This document shows, piece by piece, positions 1 through 10,388 of a stretch of 64,000 nucleotides of DNA. The first letter of the stretch is position 1, and each line of letters begins with the position of its first letter. Below the pieces are notes generated by a model. The model searched no databases and was not told where the DNA came from. It saw only the letters and a program-made list of their open reading frames with translations. The translations under genes were made by a program, and so were the position numbers. Source of the stretch: Dipteris shenzhenensis (lineage: Eukaryota; Polypodiophyta; Polypodiopsida; Gleicheniales); NCBI GenBank assembly GCA_047967505.1, contig CM106540.1, one strand, 5' to 3'.

Positions 1-66
1 TTTCTCCCCTACTTTTGCATTTATGCCTTCTAGTTGCATCATAATGCTTTTGATTTTGTTGACATA

Positions 67-413
67 TTATGCCATGGATTCAATGAAGCCCATGTGCATA
101 CCATAGAATTCAATCTTAAGATGGATTTCTTGGTTTTTGGCTTTTGCACCAAACACTGTGTTCAACTCATCCCATGCATCCTTGGCATGATCCTTGGAGT
201 CTATATGATGAATTACGTTTGGACCTAAGTGCAAACCAATGAGTGATAGTGCTGCTTCATCTTTTTCCTTCCAGGCATCATTTTGTGCAGTGGGTATGTC
301 TTCTTTTACAATCTTCCAAAGCTTTTGATGCATCAAGAGATACCTCATTTGTGTAGACCAGGTGTGAAATCCTTCCCGGTGAACTTCTCAATAGTTGGGG
401 TGCGAATTGCCAT
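67..413 (-). pseudogene. Copia gag fragment (UBN2-like), frameshifted
   Basis: Decayed N-terminal part of a Ty1/Copia Gag, the capsid-like protein of an LTR retrotransposon. The ATG at 413 opens MAIRTPTIEKFTGKDF, and a shift near 350-360 leads into LLMHQKLWKIVKEDIP and then HAKDAWDELNTVFGAK, the usual 'LW.IV' and 'AWD.L...F' order of plant Copia Gag (UBN2/DUF4219 type). It stops at 67, far short of the normal 250-300 residues, so no zinc knuckle is present. A candidate LTR for the same element lies upstream at 1551-1844. The family call is firm; a link to that LTR is inferred from strand and spacing. Confidence 0.75.
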
Positions 414-1339
414 TGCAAAGGTATTACCAATTGAGGATACTTTAAAATATGGCAGTGTCTAATTGCATACAAAAAATATGAGTTAACAGGCGCGTAGAGC
501 TCAAAAAGTTGGTTATTTTTCCTTCTTGGATTGCATGCAAATTCTTTCTAGATTGAGAGTTATGGATTGTTGAAGTTTTATGAAGAAAGAAGAGGCATGA
601 TGATGTGGCACAGGGGGCATTCACATGCTATAGATACACTGTGCTTAGCAAGGGCTTTGTGCTTAAGTGGCACTATGCCACGTGGTAACCTTCTAACCCA
701 AGTTAGTTAACCCAAGGTTACCCAGACTTAACCATGGTTCAACTAAACCTTATCATAAACTTAACCATGGTTAGTATGGTCTTGACCATTGACCAAGGTT
801 TAGTGTTATCTGCCACGTGTCTTTTTTATTGCTACCATGTGTCTTAAGGTCTATACCTTAGGAAAAGAGAGAAAGCTCTGCTGCAACATTGATGGTGCTT
901 ACAACGGCGATGCGGTGAAGCGATGGAGAACTTGTAGGCGAATTAATTGCTGCAATTGGAGCTATCGTGAGCATTGGAGCAAGGAGGAGCCTCTGTTGCT
1001 CAAAGTGCACCGTCCATTGCTCGTAGTTCATGGAGGCGTGCCGTTTTCATTGCAAGCTGGAGATTCGTTGAAGAGGCTGTTTGCAAGGAGACATTGTAGG
1101 AGTTGTTGTTGCATAGAGCCGGGTTTGGAAGCTTGTGGGCTGGAGGTGGGATGAGCTATGGTGCAGCCTATGTTTGATGAAGCTTTGGGAGCCAAAGGCT
1201 TAGAGCCTTAGAAGGATTGGGGGCTCACTGGAGAGCCTTGGGAGCTACAGCTCGTGTGCTGTAGATCCTAGAGCCGGCTGGGCAAGGCTAAGGAGGATGA
1301 ATGATGAAGGCGGGCCTATAGAGTCTCTCAAAACACACA

Positions 1340-1341
<2 letters not shown>
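414..1341. other. Probable retroelement leader, no gene seen
   Basis: No coding region is recognised on either strand. A plus-strand ORF at 837-1154 has no family resemblance. The stretch lies between the Copia gag fragment and the candidate LTR and may be the element's untranslated leader, of similar length to that of the Copia at 46.6-48.0 kb. Confidence 0.4.

Positions 1342-1377
<36 letters not shown>
1342..1377. repeat. (CT)18 microsatellite
   Basis: Uninterrupted CT dinucleotide run, preceded by a short CA run. Confidence 0.95.
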
Positions 1378-1380
<3 letters not shown>

Positions 1381-1550
1381 TTAATCAAAGAGAATAGATC
1401 TCTCTCATTCACTCAAAATGGACCTCAGAATAAACCTTACAAAGAACTTCTCTCAAACTCTCTCTAAGGATCAAGACCTCTATCTCTTTCTCTCTCTCAC
1501 ACAGATGGCGCCTTAGCGGTGGTGGAAGGCAAAACCATGCTTTGATATCA

Positions 1551-1844
1551 TGACAAAGTGAGGGATCAAGGAGGATCATAACACCATGAGAGAGACATAA
1601 GTTAGATAACAATCAATCTATTGCAATCTATATCATCAACAATACATAATAGGCTTCTTATATAGAGAGAGCCCTTTGAATAGTCAACACTTGTGGGATC
1701 CTCTGATCCACATCTCTCCTTGTGGATGTCCTCGATCCACATCTCCACATCATGTAATCCACATCCTAGGGTGGCTACTTTGATTCTTTCCTATACCATA
1801 TCTTAGCCTCTAATTATGTGCTCATGGCACCACAACTCTCAATA
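1551..1844 (-). mobile_element. Candidate Copia LTR with degenerate primer-binding site
   Basis: Read on the minus strand, the segment begins TATTGAGAGTTGTGG (compare the common Copia LTR start TGTTGAGAG) and ends CACTTTGTCA. It is followed directly by TGATATCAAAGC at 1539-1550, close to the TGGTATCAGAGC initiator-tRNA-Met primer site seen four more times in this window. A Copia gag fragment lies about 1.1 kb downstream on the same strand. No second LTR is in the window, so the call rests on these signals alone. Confidence 0.5.
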
Positions 1845-1850
1845 GGAAGG

Positions 1851-1854
<4 letters not shown>

Positions 1855-1889
<35 letters not shown>
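1855..1889. repeat. (GA)n microsatellite
   Basis: About 17 GA units immediately outside the candidate Copia LTR. Confidence 0.95.
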
Positions 1890-1892
<3 letters not shown>

Positions 1893-2356
1893 ACCTAGCA
1901 CCAGATGGAGAAAGAGAGAGCTAGCTCGTGGCGGAGACAATGACCATGTGGATGGAAAACTCGGGCGGGTATTGAGTGGAGATCACCAATTACAACTTTG
2001 GGAAATTTTTAGCTTTATTAGGACATTTCTGTAGATGTAGTTCTATCCAGCTCACCCAATTTGATCTCCCAAAACACTCTTTTGGTTACGCTTGCAACTA
2101 ATAGATGTACTACTACTCATTGAAATCACTAAAAATTGCACTACATCAGTTGCCTGCTTCAATGCCACACCATTACTCTTGAGCTACTCGTGTGTAAGAG
2201 CCCAATCAATCACTCCACCTATGCCATCGTGTTCTCCTTTGCCATGGCCTAATTTAACAAAGTTCCAAGTCAACTTTACATTGGTCAGTGCAATGAATCT
2301 GGCAACAAGTAAAAGGGTCTTGCTTCCTTAAAGTGAGATGCTGCTCCATCTGACCA
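1890..2356. other. Intergenic, nothing recognised
   Basis: The plus-strand ORF at 2092-2331 has no recognisable domain. I see no repeat or RNA gene here. Confidence 0.5.
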
Positions 2357-3359
2357 CTATTAACTAGAAAAGAATTCAATGCATGAGGCTAGACGCTAGG
2401 CATGGCGATGCTCGAGGGCCATGGAGGAAAAGGGAATGTGAGGGAAGAAGCGTTAACATAGGTGGGGAAAAAAAGATTAAGAGGGGTTGGAATGAAGAGG
2501 GGGACTATGGCACAAGGGGGAAGGAAGAGGGGGAAGAGGAGCATGTACATGATGGGAGGTGGAATGTAGAGATGGAGACATCAAGGGAAGAGAGTCATGC
2601 TTTATTGGAAAGATGGGGGGGGAAATCAAAGTACTAGCTAGGTGGCTTTACAAGAATGAGTGTGTTCCATCAAGGAATAGCCCCCTCCTTTTATAGCCAA
2701 GAGAGGGGGTCTCTCCCAATAAATGCATCCTTCCACTTTCATGGTGTGTGTGGAAGAGTGTCCCATGTGGGCTAGGCAGTTACGCACTCTCAATTGTGTG
2801 CGACAACCCTTTGCCTCATTTTTCCACATACATCAACCCCCATATCCCAAGTCTAAGATACTCCCTTGGTCTCTTTCCAATTTTATAATACGTTCAAACA
2901 TCTAGGAGGACAAGTGGAGGGTTGGCACAAGGAATCTTGCCACCTCATCCTACTTTCCCATTACTTAACTTGCATTCTTGGACTTTCTACAACCCCCCCT
3001 CCATATGGGCCTATCCTACACGGAGGGAATAATCCAATATAATATCCATCTCCACCTATTTTATATTACTTCTCCCATGGTCCTTGGGCCATATCTCACT
3101 AAATGCAGGCATGGGACCGCCGACTAGGTGGAGGGGTGGTGCATGGAGGACCCATGCCACCTTATCATTTTATATTATTACTACCATGGATTATGTATAA
3201 CACACCTTATGTGTCCTCTTACATGGAAGGGTGGCACATGGTCATGCCCTGCCACCTCAACCCTGGGCCTTATGCACAGCATATTTAATTATACTATTGC
3301 CACACATACAAGCACACACACATATTTATGCCTTTTACTTTGGTCAAATTTATCCATAA
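2357..3359 (-). repeat. 3' LTR of the 9.0 kb Gypsy element
   Basis: Matches 10389-11377 over its length with a few percent mismatches and small indels. Shared left edge CTATTAACTAG and right edge GGTCAAATTTATSCATAA on the plus strand. The exact ends are uncertain by a few bases because the usual TG/CA termini are not obvious. Confidence 0.88.
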
Positions 3360-3378
3360 TAGTTTCCCCCCCCCAGGC
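3360..3378 (-). other. Polypurine tract of the Gypsy element
   Basis: On the minus strand the sequence CTGGGGGGGGGAAACTATTA abuts the 3' LTR, the expected place for the plus-strand primer. A nine-C run is visible on the given strand. Confidence 0.6.
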
Positions 3379-3411
3379 AGGGAATGCACAGCATTTCCAT
3401 GCCTGGGACCA

Positions 3412-4726
3412 TCACGCACAAAGAAGGGCTTGAGACAAACAACACTTGTTAATCACCTTCTGGCCATATGGCTCATGCAGCTCTTGAACTTGTACAGACC
3501 CATTGCTACGTTCCTTGATGACTTTGTATGGACCAGTCCACAGTGGCAGAAACTTCTTATCCATTTGGTGGTCCAATCTATTATCAAAGCATAGCACAAC
3601 ATCCCCCTCAGCAAAGTGTTTTTCCCATCCCTTGCGAATTTTAGCATCCAAGTGGGCCTTTTGTCGATTCTTTTGGATCTTTGTTTGATGTGGTGCAAGG
3701 CATCAGGTTTCATCTAACTTCTTAAGTTGTACCAACCTGGCCTCTACATGTTCATCTTCTGTCATCCTCTGTTCTCGTGCCAATCTCAAGGCCAGAATCT
3801 CTATCTCTAGTGGTAAAACTGCCTCAGTACCGTACACCAACTCAAAAGGAGTGTGACCTGTAGACGTTTTATGAGTGATGTTGTAAGCCCACACAGCTTC
3901 AGTGACCTTCTGATCCCACTGGCTCTTGTTCCCTGTGGCCATTTTTCCCATGGATTTACAAAGGAGGCCATTGGTCCGCTCCGTTTGTCCCATGGACACT
4001 GGATGATAGATGCTAGAAATGCAGTGATCAATACCCATGCGATCCATGAGCAACTCCACTGCTTCATTTAAGAATGGACTCTCATGGTTAGACACTATTT
4101 CCATGGGTGTCCCAAACCTTGTGCAGATACGTTCAAATATGAAATTTGAAACTGCCTTACCATTTGTAGTGGGGAGGGTGATAGCTTCAGCCCACTTAGT
4201 GACATACTGAGTGGCTACCAAAAGATACTTCTTTTTGCGGGCAATCATGGGTAGGGGCCCAATAAAATCTATTCCCCACTTCTAAAATGGATGGATTGAC
4301 ATCATTGGGTGATGTTGCCCAGGACGCAAATCCTTCCTACCAAAGAATTGGCATGGTTCACAAGTTTTGCAATACATAGTGACATCCTTAAACAAGGTCG
4401 GCCAATAGTACCCTGCATGTAAAATCTTCTTAGCTGTATAGTCACCAGCATCGTGGCCTCCACAAAATCCATCATGATAATGCTTCAATACCTTAGGTAC
4501 TTCATTTGCATCAATGGCCCGTCTTAGTATCCCATCCAGTCCTTGACGGTATAATACCCCATCAAAGAGAGTGTAGTGCCTACTATCTCTACGGATTTTC
4601 TTTCTCTCATAGCTAGTACTTTCTGGAGGAAAGGAGAAAACTGTCAGAAATCTGTAGATTCCACCATACGATGGATCCCCAACTTCTATGGCTGCTACAA
4701 AGGTTACATCGAGGCACTCCTCTAAA
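3412..4726 (-). pseudogene. Gypsy integrase, decayed
   Basis: C-terminal part of the Gypsy Pol, which inserts the cDNA copy into the genome. An H2C2 zinc-binding region is seen at about 4350-4510 (HYHDGF...GGHD...CKTCEPC). The core follows at 3703-4280: WGIDFIGPLP carries the first catalytic Asp, IVSNHESPFLN has Asn at the second Asp, and QTERTNGLL keeps the Glu. The C-terminal module at 3412-3651 (VVLCFDNRLD, GPYKVIKER) resembles the usual post-core domain and ends without a chromodomain. Stops and frameshifts occur near 4270 and 3700, so no active enzyme is encoded. Confidence 0.85.
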
Positions 4727-5210
4727 TCAATCAAAGCATTCTTCAAGTTGGAACAACCCCCTTTTACAATTTTGAAAGAAAAATCATATTCTTGTAAAAT
4801 TGCCAACCATTTGGCAAACCGGCCCATGGGATTTGGTGATTGAAGAACCTTCTTTGCAAGACCATTGCTACAAATTACAATGGACTTTCCAGCAACATAA
4901 TGCTTAAATTTCTCAATGCAGAACACCAAAGGCAAAGCATGCTTGTCAGCCTCGAGTAGCGTCGTTCAGTTTCGAGCAATTGTCGAGAAGCAAATCGAAC
5001 AGGATACATGAACTGATCCTCCCCTTGTTGGAGAAGAATACCCGCCAGAGTGTGCTCACCAAACCCAGGATTGATATAGAAGGTCTTTGACCAATCAGGA
5101 TTGCGTGGAATGGGTTTTGAAGCCAAAGCACTCTTGATTTGTACAAACCCATGATCATAGTCCTCATCCCAAGAGAAATCAACTCCATCTTTTAATAGCA
5201 TAGTCATGGG
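4727..5210 (-). pseudogene. Gypsy RNase H with altered catalytic motifs
   Basis: The canonical Ty3-type RNase H follows RT, beginning after SWDEDYDHGFVQIKSALASK. The segment normally reading 'DAS' is FYINPGFGEHTLAGILLQ, and the later 'D-H-x-x-L' is VICSNGLAKKVLQ, so two catalytic Asp positions are replaced while the scaffold is kept. A frame change occurs near 4935. Loss of catalytic residues in this domain is known in plant Tat elements that gained a second RNase H, and a second RNase H domain is present at 8417-8880. The changes could also be random decay. Confidence 0.75.
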
Positions 5211-6314
5211 TCACGTCAAAGCAGCATATTGATCAATGAAGCGGCGACAGTATCCTGCTAGATTGACAAATGAGCATACATTATGTTTGGTTGTTAGTGG
5301 GGAGAGCTTGAGGATAGCTTCTACCTTCTCGGGGTCAAGCTTGACGCCCTCAGATGAGATAATACGTCCCAGTAACCTCCCTTGAGTGGCTTCAATGGTG
5401 AATTTATTAGGGTTGAGGCTACCATTCGCATCATTGACCCTTTGGAAGGCCAACCTAACCTTCATGACGTGCTCCTTACGTGCCAAGAATATACAAAAAT
5501 CATCTAAAAACACCTCCAAGAAAACCCCAAATAAGAAGCAAACACCATCTGCATAAATCTTTAAAAGGTAGCAAGAGCATTGGTGAGGCCAAATGGCATT
5601 ACTTTGAATGCAAATGTCCCCCAAGGTGTGGCAAATGTGGTCTTAAGCACATCCTCCTCAACAATTCTGATTTGATAAAACCCGGAGTAACCATCACAGA
5701 AAATATACATCTCATGACCACTTACCTTCTCAAGAATGAGGTCTTGAAAGGGAAGAGGATGATGGTCCCTCTTGGTGGGTGCATTGAGTTTCTTATAGTC
5801 GATTTAGACCTTAGACCCTGCCACTTGTGGTTTTTCTTTAGGGTGACTACCACTGGTGAAACCCATTCTGCCACTTGTGGTTTTTCTTTGGGGTGACTAC
5901 CATTGGTAAAGACCATTTAGTATTGTGAACCGGAATAATAAACCCAGCTTCTACAAGTTTCTGCAACTCTGAGTGCAAAGCATCGATCTGTAGGGGCCCT
6001 AATCTCCGATACTTCTGAGCCACAGGCTTCGCATCAGGCTTCAGCTCTATCTTGTGCTCTATGGCAGTCACATGGCGAAGGTGGTGGTAGCTAGTTGCAA
6101 AGAGGTCAAGAAAATCTTTGAACATTTCTAGGAACTCGTCTTTCTCACTTGGAGTGAGGTCTAGGGAAAGCACAGATTCAAGTTGTTGAGGACTAGCTGT
6201 TACCTTTTCTAGAGGTGGCGGGGTCGAAGACACCCCCATCACGTAAACTTCCTCCTCCGAGAACTCCTCCCTCCTGTCTAATTCTTCCATTGGCTGGGTA
6301 ACTCTTGCCTGCAT
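5211..6314 (-). pseudogene. Gypsy reverse transcriptase, decayed
   Basis: Reverse transcriptase of the Gypsy Pol, which copies element RNA into cDNA. Visible landmarks are LKPDAKPVAQKYRRLGPLQ and LVEAGFIIPV at the start, then SPVVVT.KKNHKW, and EVFLDDFCIF, whose FLDD (about 5498-5509) stands for the catalytic YxDD. The thumb/connection GYCRRFIDQYA follows. At least three frame breaks interrupt it, one caused by a 50 bp tandem duplication at 5818-5917. Confidence 0.85.
5818..5917. repeat. 50 bp tandem duplication inside RT
   Basis: Two copies of a segment starting CTGCCACTTGTGGTTTTTCT (5818-5867 and 5868-5917) with few mismatches. Because 50 is not a multiple of three, the duplication shifts the RT frame. 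Confidence 0.9.
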
Positions 6315-6828
6315 CTTCGATGTCCACTACATAGAAATTGACGGTGGTGGTCAACCCATTGACAATGATGGGCAAATCCTCAATGACTCCCAAAGCGGCA
6401 AGTTGTCGACCATCTGCTACCTTGATTCGAGTGGAGGAACTCCTTGTGCATTTCAAATTCAATTTCTTCATGATTCGGGGCACCATGATATTACATGCAG
6501 CTCCCCCATCAACACACACACTTTTGACATGGCAATTATCTATGATAACATCTACTGTATGTGGGTGCCAATCAATTTCTTCAGAGATAGAAGAGACCTC
6601 TCGTACCTTTCCCTTTTTCTTGCTCCTCCTTGTTGAGAGCCCTTGCTGCAGCTCACGTCTCACCTTAGGGCTTAATGCTATTAGTTGAGGGAGCGTGATG
6701 CTCAAAGACCGATGAGCAAGGTCCTGAACGACCGAATAGTCCTCTTGCCCCGAGCCAATGGGAAAATCCGAGGGCGACCACTTACTCCTGCGAGATCTTT
6801 TAGTCTTCTCTGTTGGTGGGTTTGCCAT
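6315..6828 (-). pseudogene. Gypsy aspartic protease region
   Basis: Retropepsin-like region between gag and RT. The line VKSVCVDGGAACNIMVPRIM carries D-G-G-A in place of the D-S/T-G-A active site, followed by LGVIEDLPIIVNG as the flap/strand region. The open frame runs 6193-6828 and is one of the longest intact pieces of this element, overlapping the start of the RT-frame segment. Confidence 0.7.
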
Positions 6829-6837
6829 CTCAGCATC

Positions 6838-7911
6838 TTAGGGCTCTGAGAAGGACACCTTCTTCCTGGGGTGGCTCGGTCCATGGTTTGGAGAGGGGTC
6901 CGAGATGGTACAACTTCTTTTCCTGAGGTCAAGGATCTCTACGTCAGAATCCTCGGTGCCTGATTCACTCAAAAGATTCACCCTTGGAATACTGGGACAT
7001 TCTGTGCGATAATGACCCTTCTGGTGGCACTCGCAGCACACAACATTGGCACGTTCTCTTGGAGGGCGATTGGCTTGATTTTTGATGCCCACCATCTCAA
7101 GCCGAAGATCATTCAGGGCCTTGGCTAAGGTCATTGTCTCCGAGTTCTTTAGCAGGAGGGGCCGGGGAGTAGAAAGGAGGGGGGCTCGTGGGCGAGGCTG
7201 GGAAAATCTTCCAGGCGGAGGATGAGGATATACTCCTTGTTGAGGGTAAGCATCTAAGGGAAGACCATACATTTGAGGTGGAGGCAGTAGATACATCCCT
7301 GATGAGGGGTGGGGGTATGCCCCTAAGTTAGACCCCCCAGGTTGTTGTTGCAAGAATTGAGGGGGTTACGGAGGGACAATCCTCTTCTTTGAAGCGGGGT
7401 CAGATTGAACTTTATCAAACTTTTGAGCAATCTCATGTGCTAGCACCATAGTTTTTTAATTCTCCCATTTAAGCTTGAGGCAGAATTCGTCACTTGCTCA
7501 TGCTACAAGGTAGCCCAGCACATGCTGAGTCATTCCAGCTCGAAATCCGGCATTGTCCTTCTACGTGGCAATTAAACAGTCCAGGAGCACGGCCGCTCGA
7601 TCCACATATCGATGCATCGTCTCACCTTCTGACTGCTTAAAGTTTGCCACCTGTAAGTACACATTCTTCGGCTCCTCTTCTTTGCCGAAATACTCAATCA
7701 TCGCTGCCGTTAACCTTGGCCAGCTTTAGCGAACGTCGTCGGCCTGCTTCTCATACCACACTTGAGCCAAACCCTCTAGAAATGTGGGAAGAACCAATAG
7801 TCATCTATCTTCAGTAAGAAAGTTGAAAGAAACACAACGGCGCTTGAAGGCCACAAGATACTCATTTGGATTTTCTTCAACCCGTCCACAGAACATGGGA
7901 ATGTCAGCCAT
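6838..7911 (-). pseudogene. Gypsy gag, several premature stops
   Basis: The capsid-type Gag starts at the ATG at 7911 (MADIPMFCGRVEENPNEYL) and shows the Retrotrans_gag pattern LPTFLEGLAQVWYEKQ, then FKQSEGETMHRYVDR. Stops follow near 7730, 7570, 7500, 7460 and 7370. The distal part (6838-7353) is an intact proline-rich stretch with a CCHC zinc knuckle, CECHQKGHYRTEC (C-x2-C-x4-H-x4-C with the preceding Cys), that would bind element RNA. Length and order fit a plant Gypsy Gag of about 350 residues. Confidence 0.82.
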
Positions 7912-8416
7912 GCTTGAAAAATGGAAAAGAGAGAAACGAAATGAGGCTTATCTATTGGCAAACAATGGAAAGAGGTAGCTTGAACTAAAAATCAGGTGAA
8001 GAAACATTCACAAAGCACAGATAGGTAGGGTAGGGTGTGACTGGTGTATTGTGAAATGCTACACGGGAAGAATCTTCAGCTTAGAATAGCTTGTAGACAA
8101 TCTTAAAAGGACCAACCCTCATGATATCACATCCATCTTTACAAGCGAGGGTTAGAGACACGGCGCTGCATGAGGTTGTTCATCAAGGCAAACAAGAATG
8201 CCATGACAAATGTCAAGAGTTGGAGAGCTTGCACATCAGCTTTAGCTTCTTCCAGTTCTTGTAGTTGCCATGCTATTTCTTCAAGGGGTGTGCGGTTTGG
8301 CATCCTTCTTTTGAGCAATGTCCTTGAGGACCTTTCTGATGATCTTTCGAAGTCGGTAAACTCATATCAAATATGACCAACACTTAGTTTCATGATGACT
8401 ACAACCTTTGCATTCC
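7912..8416. other. Spacer between RNase H block and gag
   Basis: Nothing coding is recognised. It is part of the long leader of the Gypsy element on the minus strand. Confidence 0.5.
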
Positions 8417-8880
8417 TTACAAATGATCACCCTCATTCGTGGCTTGCGGCTTTGTTGGGACGGTGCTTCTGCTCGTTTCATGCGTGATTGAGGTACAAGC
8501 TTCACGTGCCAAGAAATCAGTAACTAGATTTTGAGCTCGAGGGATATGCTGAATTTTTACCTCTTCAAATTGTTGGCAAAGTTCCAATGCTTGTTGATGT
8601 CGTGGAACTAAGCCTTCGCTCTGCACCTTCCACTAACTTGTTGACACACGAGTTGAGAATCTCCTTGCACCTCAAGTTACTTGATACGATGTTCTTGCAC
8701 CTTTTGTAGCCCAAAAATGAGTGTCGAGTACTCAACTTAATTGCAAGTACTTGCTGGTGCAGACTTGCTATAACAATACACCTCACCTCCTGGTAAAGTG
8801 AGCTTCACACCCACACCAACAGCCTTGGTCGAAGGTTTGTATGCGTCATCAAATTGGAGCAGCCAAGATGTCATCACACC
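8417..8880 (-). pseudogene. RNase H1-type domain upstream of gag
   Basis: A second, cellular/archaeal-style RNase H is readable on the minus strand although stops and a shift break it. All four DEDD positions can be placed: FDDAYKPSTKA (D), VEYSTLIFGLQ (E), EVQGDSQLVCQQV (D) and HIPRAQNLVTDFLAREA (D). The last ~70 residues are open at 8417-8626. It lies between an ORF1-like block (8900-9530) and gag, inside the Gypsy LTRs. In Tat elements the added RNase H normally sits next to the pol RNase H, so this 5' position is unusual. A separate fragment inserted here is the alternative. Confidence 0.7.
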
Positions 8881-9530
8881 AAGACTAAAATCTGGACATC
8901 CCAAGTTTCTCGGTAGTCCAAGATAGGTAGAAAGAGAGGGTGGGGAGAATTCAATACTTGAGCAAGACGTTCAGCACCAAATAAACTTGCAATCCTTTGT
9001 TAATAGTTTATCTTTAGACCAAAAAGAATTACAACTTGAAGCTGAAAATGAGGCACAAAAGGTTGATTAGGTACAAAGGGATTCCTTGGTCGAAACATTA
9101 CTAACCATAGCCGAGCCCTAAAAACCTTTGTAGTGAGATCGATAAGAAATCATTCAAGACGACCTTATCCATAGGAATTAATAAGCAGATGCACCAAATC
9201 TTCCCCCAAGCTTGGGGAGTATCCCACCCTTCGAAGAATGTCACCCTTTTAATTACCTCCGATGGAGCAAGTAGCTCAATCACCGCACAATGAGTAGAAT
9301 TGAAATCAAAGTCCTCCCAGTGTATCACTAGTTCTTCACCTTGAATCATCCACGGTGTATCATCCCACCCATCATCTCCTTGAACAATGCATTATACAAT
9401 CATTTGTTGAAGATCGACATGAAGATCAAGAAAGAGATCTCGCCAATTGGTAGCTATAATGAGCAGACTTTCGAGTAGCAAATCCTTGAACTCGTCGAGA
9501 AGTGACATAAGTATCCACCCTCCTCGTGTG
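8881..9530 (-). pseudogene. ORF1-like block upstream of RNase H
   Basis: A protein-like minus-strand translation spreads over shifted frames. It reads LMSLLDEFKDLLLESLL, then WRDLFLDLHVDLQQMIV, an intact stretch at 9101-9349 with VIHWEDFDFNS and APSEVIKRVTFFEGWD, then FGAERLAQVLNS. I do not recognise a domain. Ogre/Tat elements often carry an ORF1 of unknown function before gag, and this may be its relative. It runs into the RNase H domain, so both may once have been one protein. Confidence 0.45.
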
Positions 9531-9720
9531 GCGTGCGTTGAAGGAGTGAACTTGAAAAACTTTAGAATCTACCATCTAGTATCAAATATGAATAGAGCAC
9601 ATGAAATGAAGTACTTTTTCTTTTTACAACAAGATGAAACTCCCTACAGTTAGAGAGTTACAGTTCATGAGATTTCACCATATAAGCAATATCATTACAC
9701 TTTCATCACTTCCTATTTGC

Positions 9721-9780
9721 TAGCCCACTGGTAAGTCTTCCTTTTGTGAATGGGGAGGTCTTGGGTTCAATTCCCACTCC
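9721..9780 (+). mobile_element. tRNA-derived SINE-like head (A and B boxes)
   Basis: TAGCCCACTGGT at 9721-9732 fits the RNA polymerase III A box of plant SINEs, and GGTTCAATTCC at 9764-9774 fits the B box, about 32 bases apart, with the typical GGAGGTCTTGG lead-in. The strand is opposite to the host Gypsy. A purine-rich segment follows at 9785-9845. No complete tRNA fold and no clear target-site duplication were found, so the 3' limit is unknown. Confidence 0.6.
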
Positions 9781-9882
9781 TTAATAAAAAGAGAGGACAG
9801 GAGAGGAGAAGAGAAGAGAAAGGGAAGGAGAAGAAGAAGAAGAGGATAGGGGCGCGAGATCTTTTGCAGGAGCCCAAAAAGT

Positions 9883-10150
9883 CTGTCCGCGACGCGCAGG
9901 TGCGCCAGAAGACGCAGGAACCTAGGAAAACAATTGCGATCTGTCCGCGATGCATAGATGCGCCAAAAGACGCAGAAATTTAAAAAACAGTCACAATTCG
10001 TGATCTGTTCGCGACGCACAGATGCGCTAGTTGCAACTAGGGGGCGTGCAGGTGTTGTAGATACGCAGGAGCGATTTTGCAAGCGCGGTCGATCAAAAGA
10101 CGCATGGCGCCACACAGAAGACGCGCAAGAGCCCAAAAGATGCATATGAA
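9883..10150. repeat. Degenerate ~60 bp repeats in the Gypsy leader
   Basis: The motif CTGTCCGCGACGCGCAGG recurs with changes at 9883, 9941 and 10005, each followed by GCGCCARAAGACGCAG-like sequence; further ACGC-rich fragments follow to 10150. Spacing is 58 and 64 bases. Confidence 0.7.
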
Positions 10151-10365
10151 CCGTAGGCTGAAGGCACAGGAACCCAGAAGATGCTCAGGAACCGCAAGCT
10201 AAAGGCACTGAAACTGAGAAGTTCTGTAGCCGTAGAGACGGAGAACTACAAGCAGAAGATACGCGGATTGGAGGCGCAGAAGCAAAGAACCGCACACGGA
10301 AGGTACTGCAGAACTACACCCAATCGTAGGAGTAAGGAATTTTATACCACTAGCCGTGGAGATTT

Positions 10366-10385
10366 TGATCCCAGCAGCCACACCA
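10366..10385 (-). other. Candidate primer-binding site of the Gypsy element
   Basis: Just inside the 5' LTR the minus strand reads TGGTGTGGCTGCTGGGATC. It starts with TGG as required to pair with a tRNA CCA end. I cannot name the tRNA, and it is not the initiator-Met site used by the Copia elements here. Confidence 0.45.
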
Positions 10386-10388
10386 GTT

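Noticed and set aside
837-1154. 105-codon plus-strand ORF rich in Arg/Cys
   Set aside because: Lies in the probable Copia leader on the opposite strand; no family pattern.
9721-9780. Functional tRNA gene
   Set aside because: A and B boxes are present, but no cloverleaf with acceptor stem or anticodon arm could be formed, so SINE-like head is the better call.
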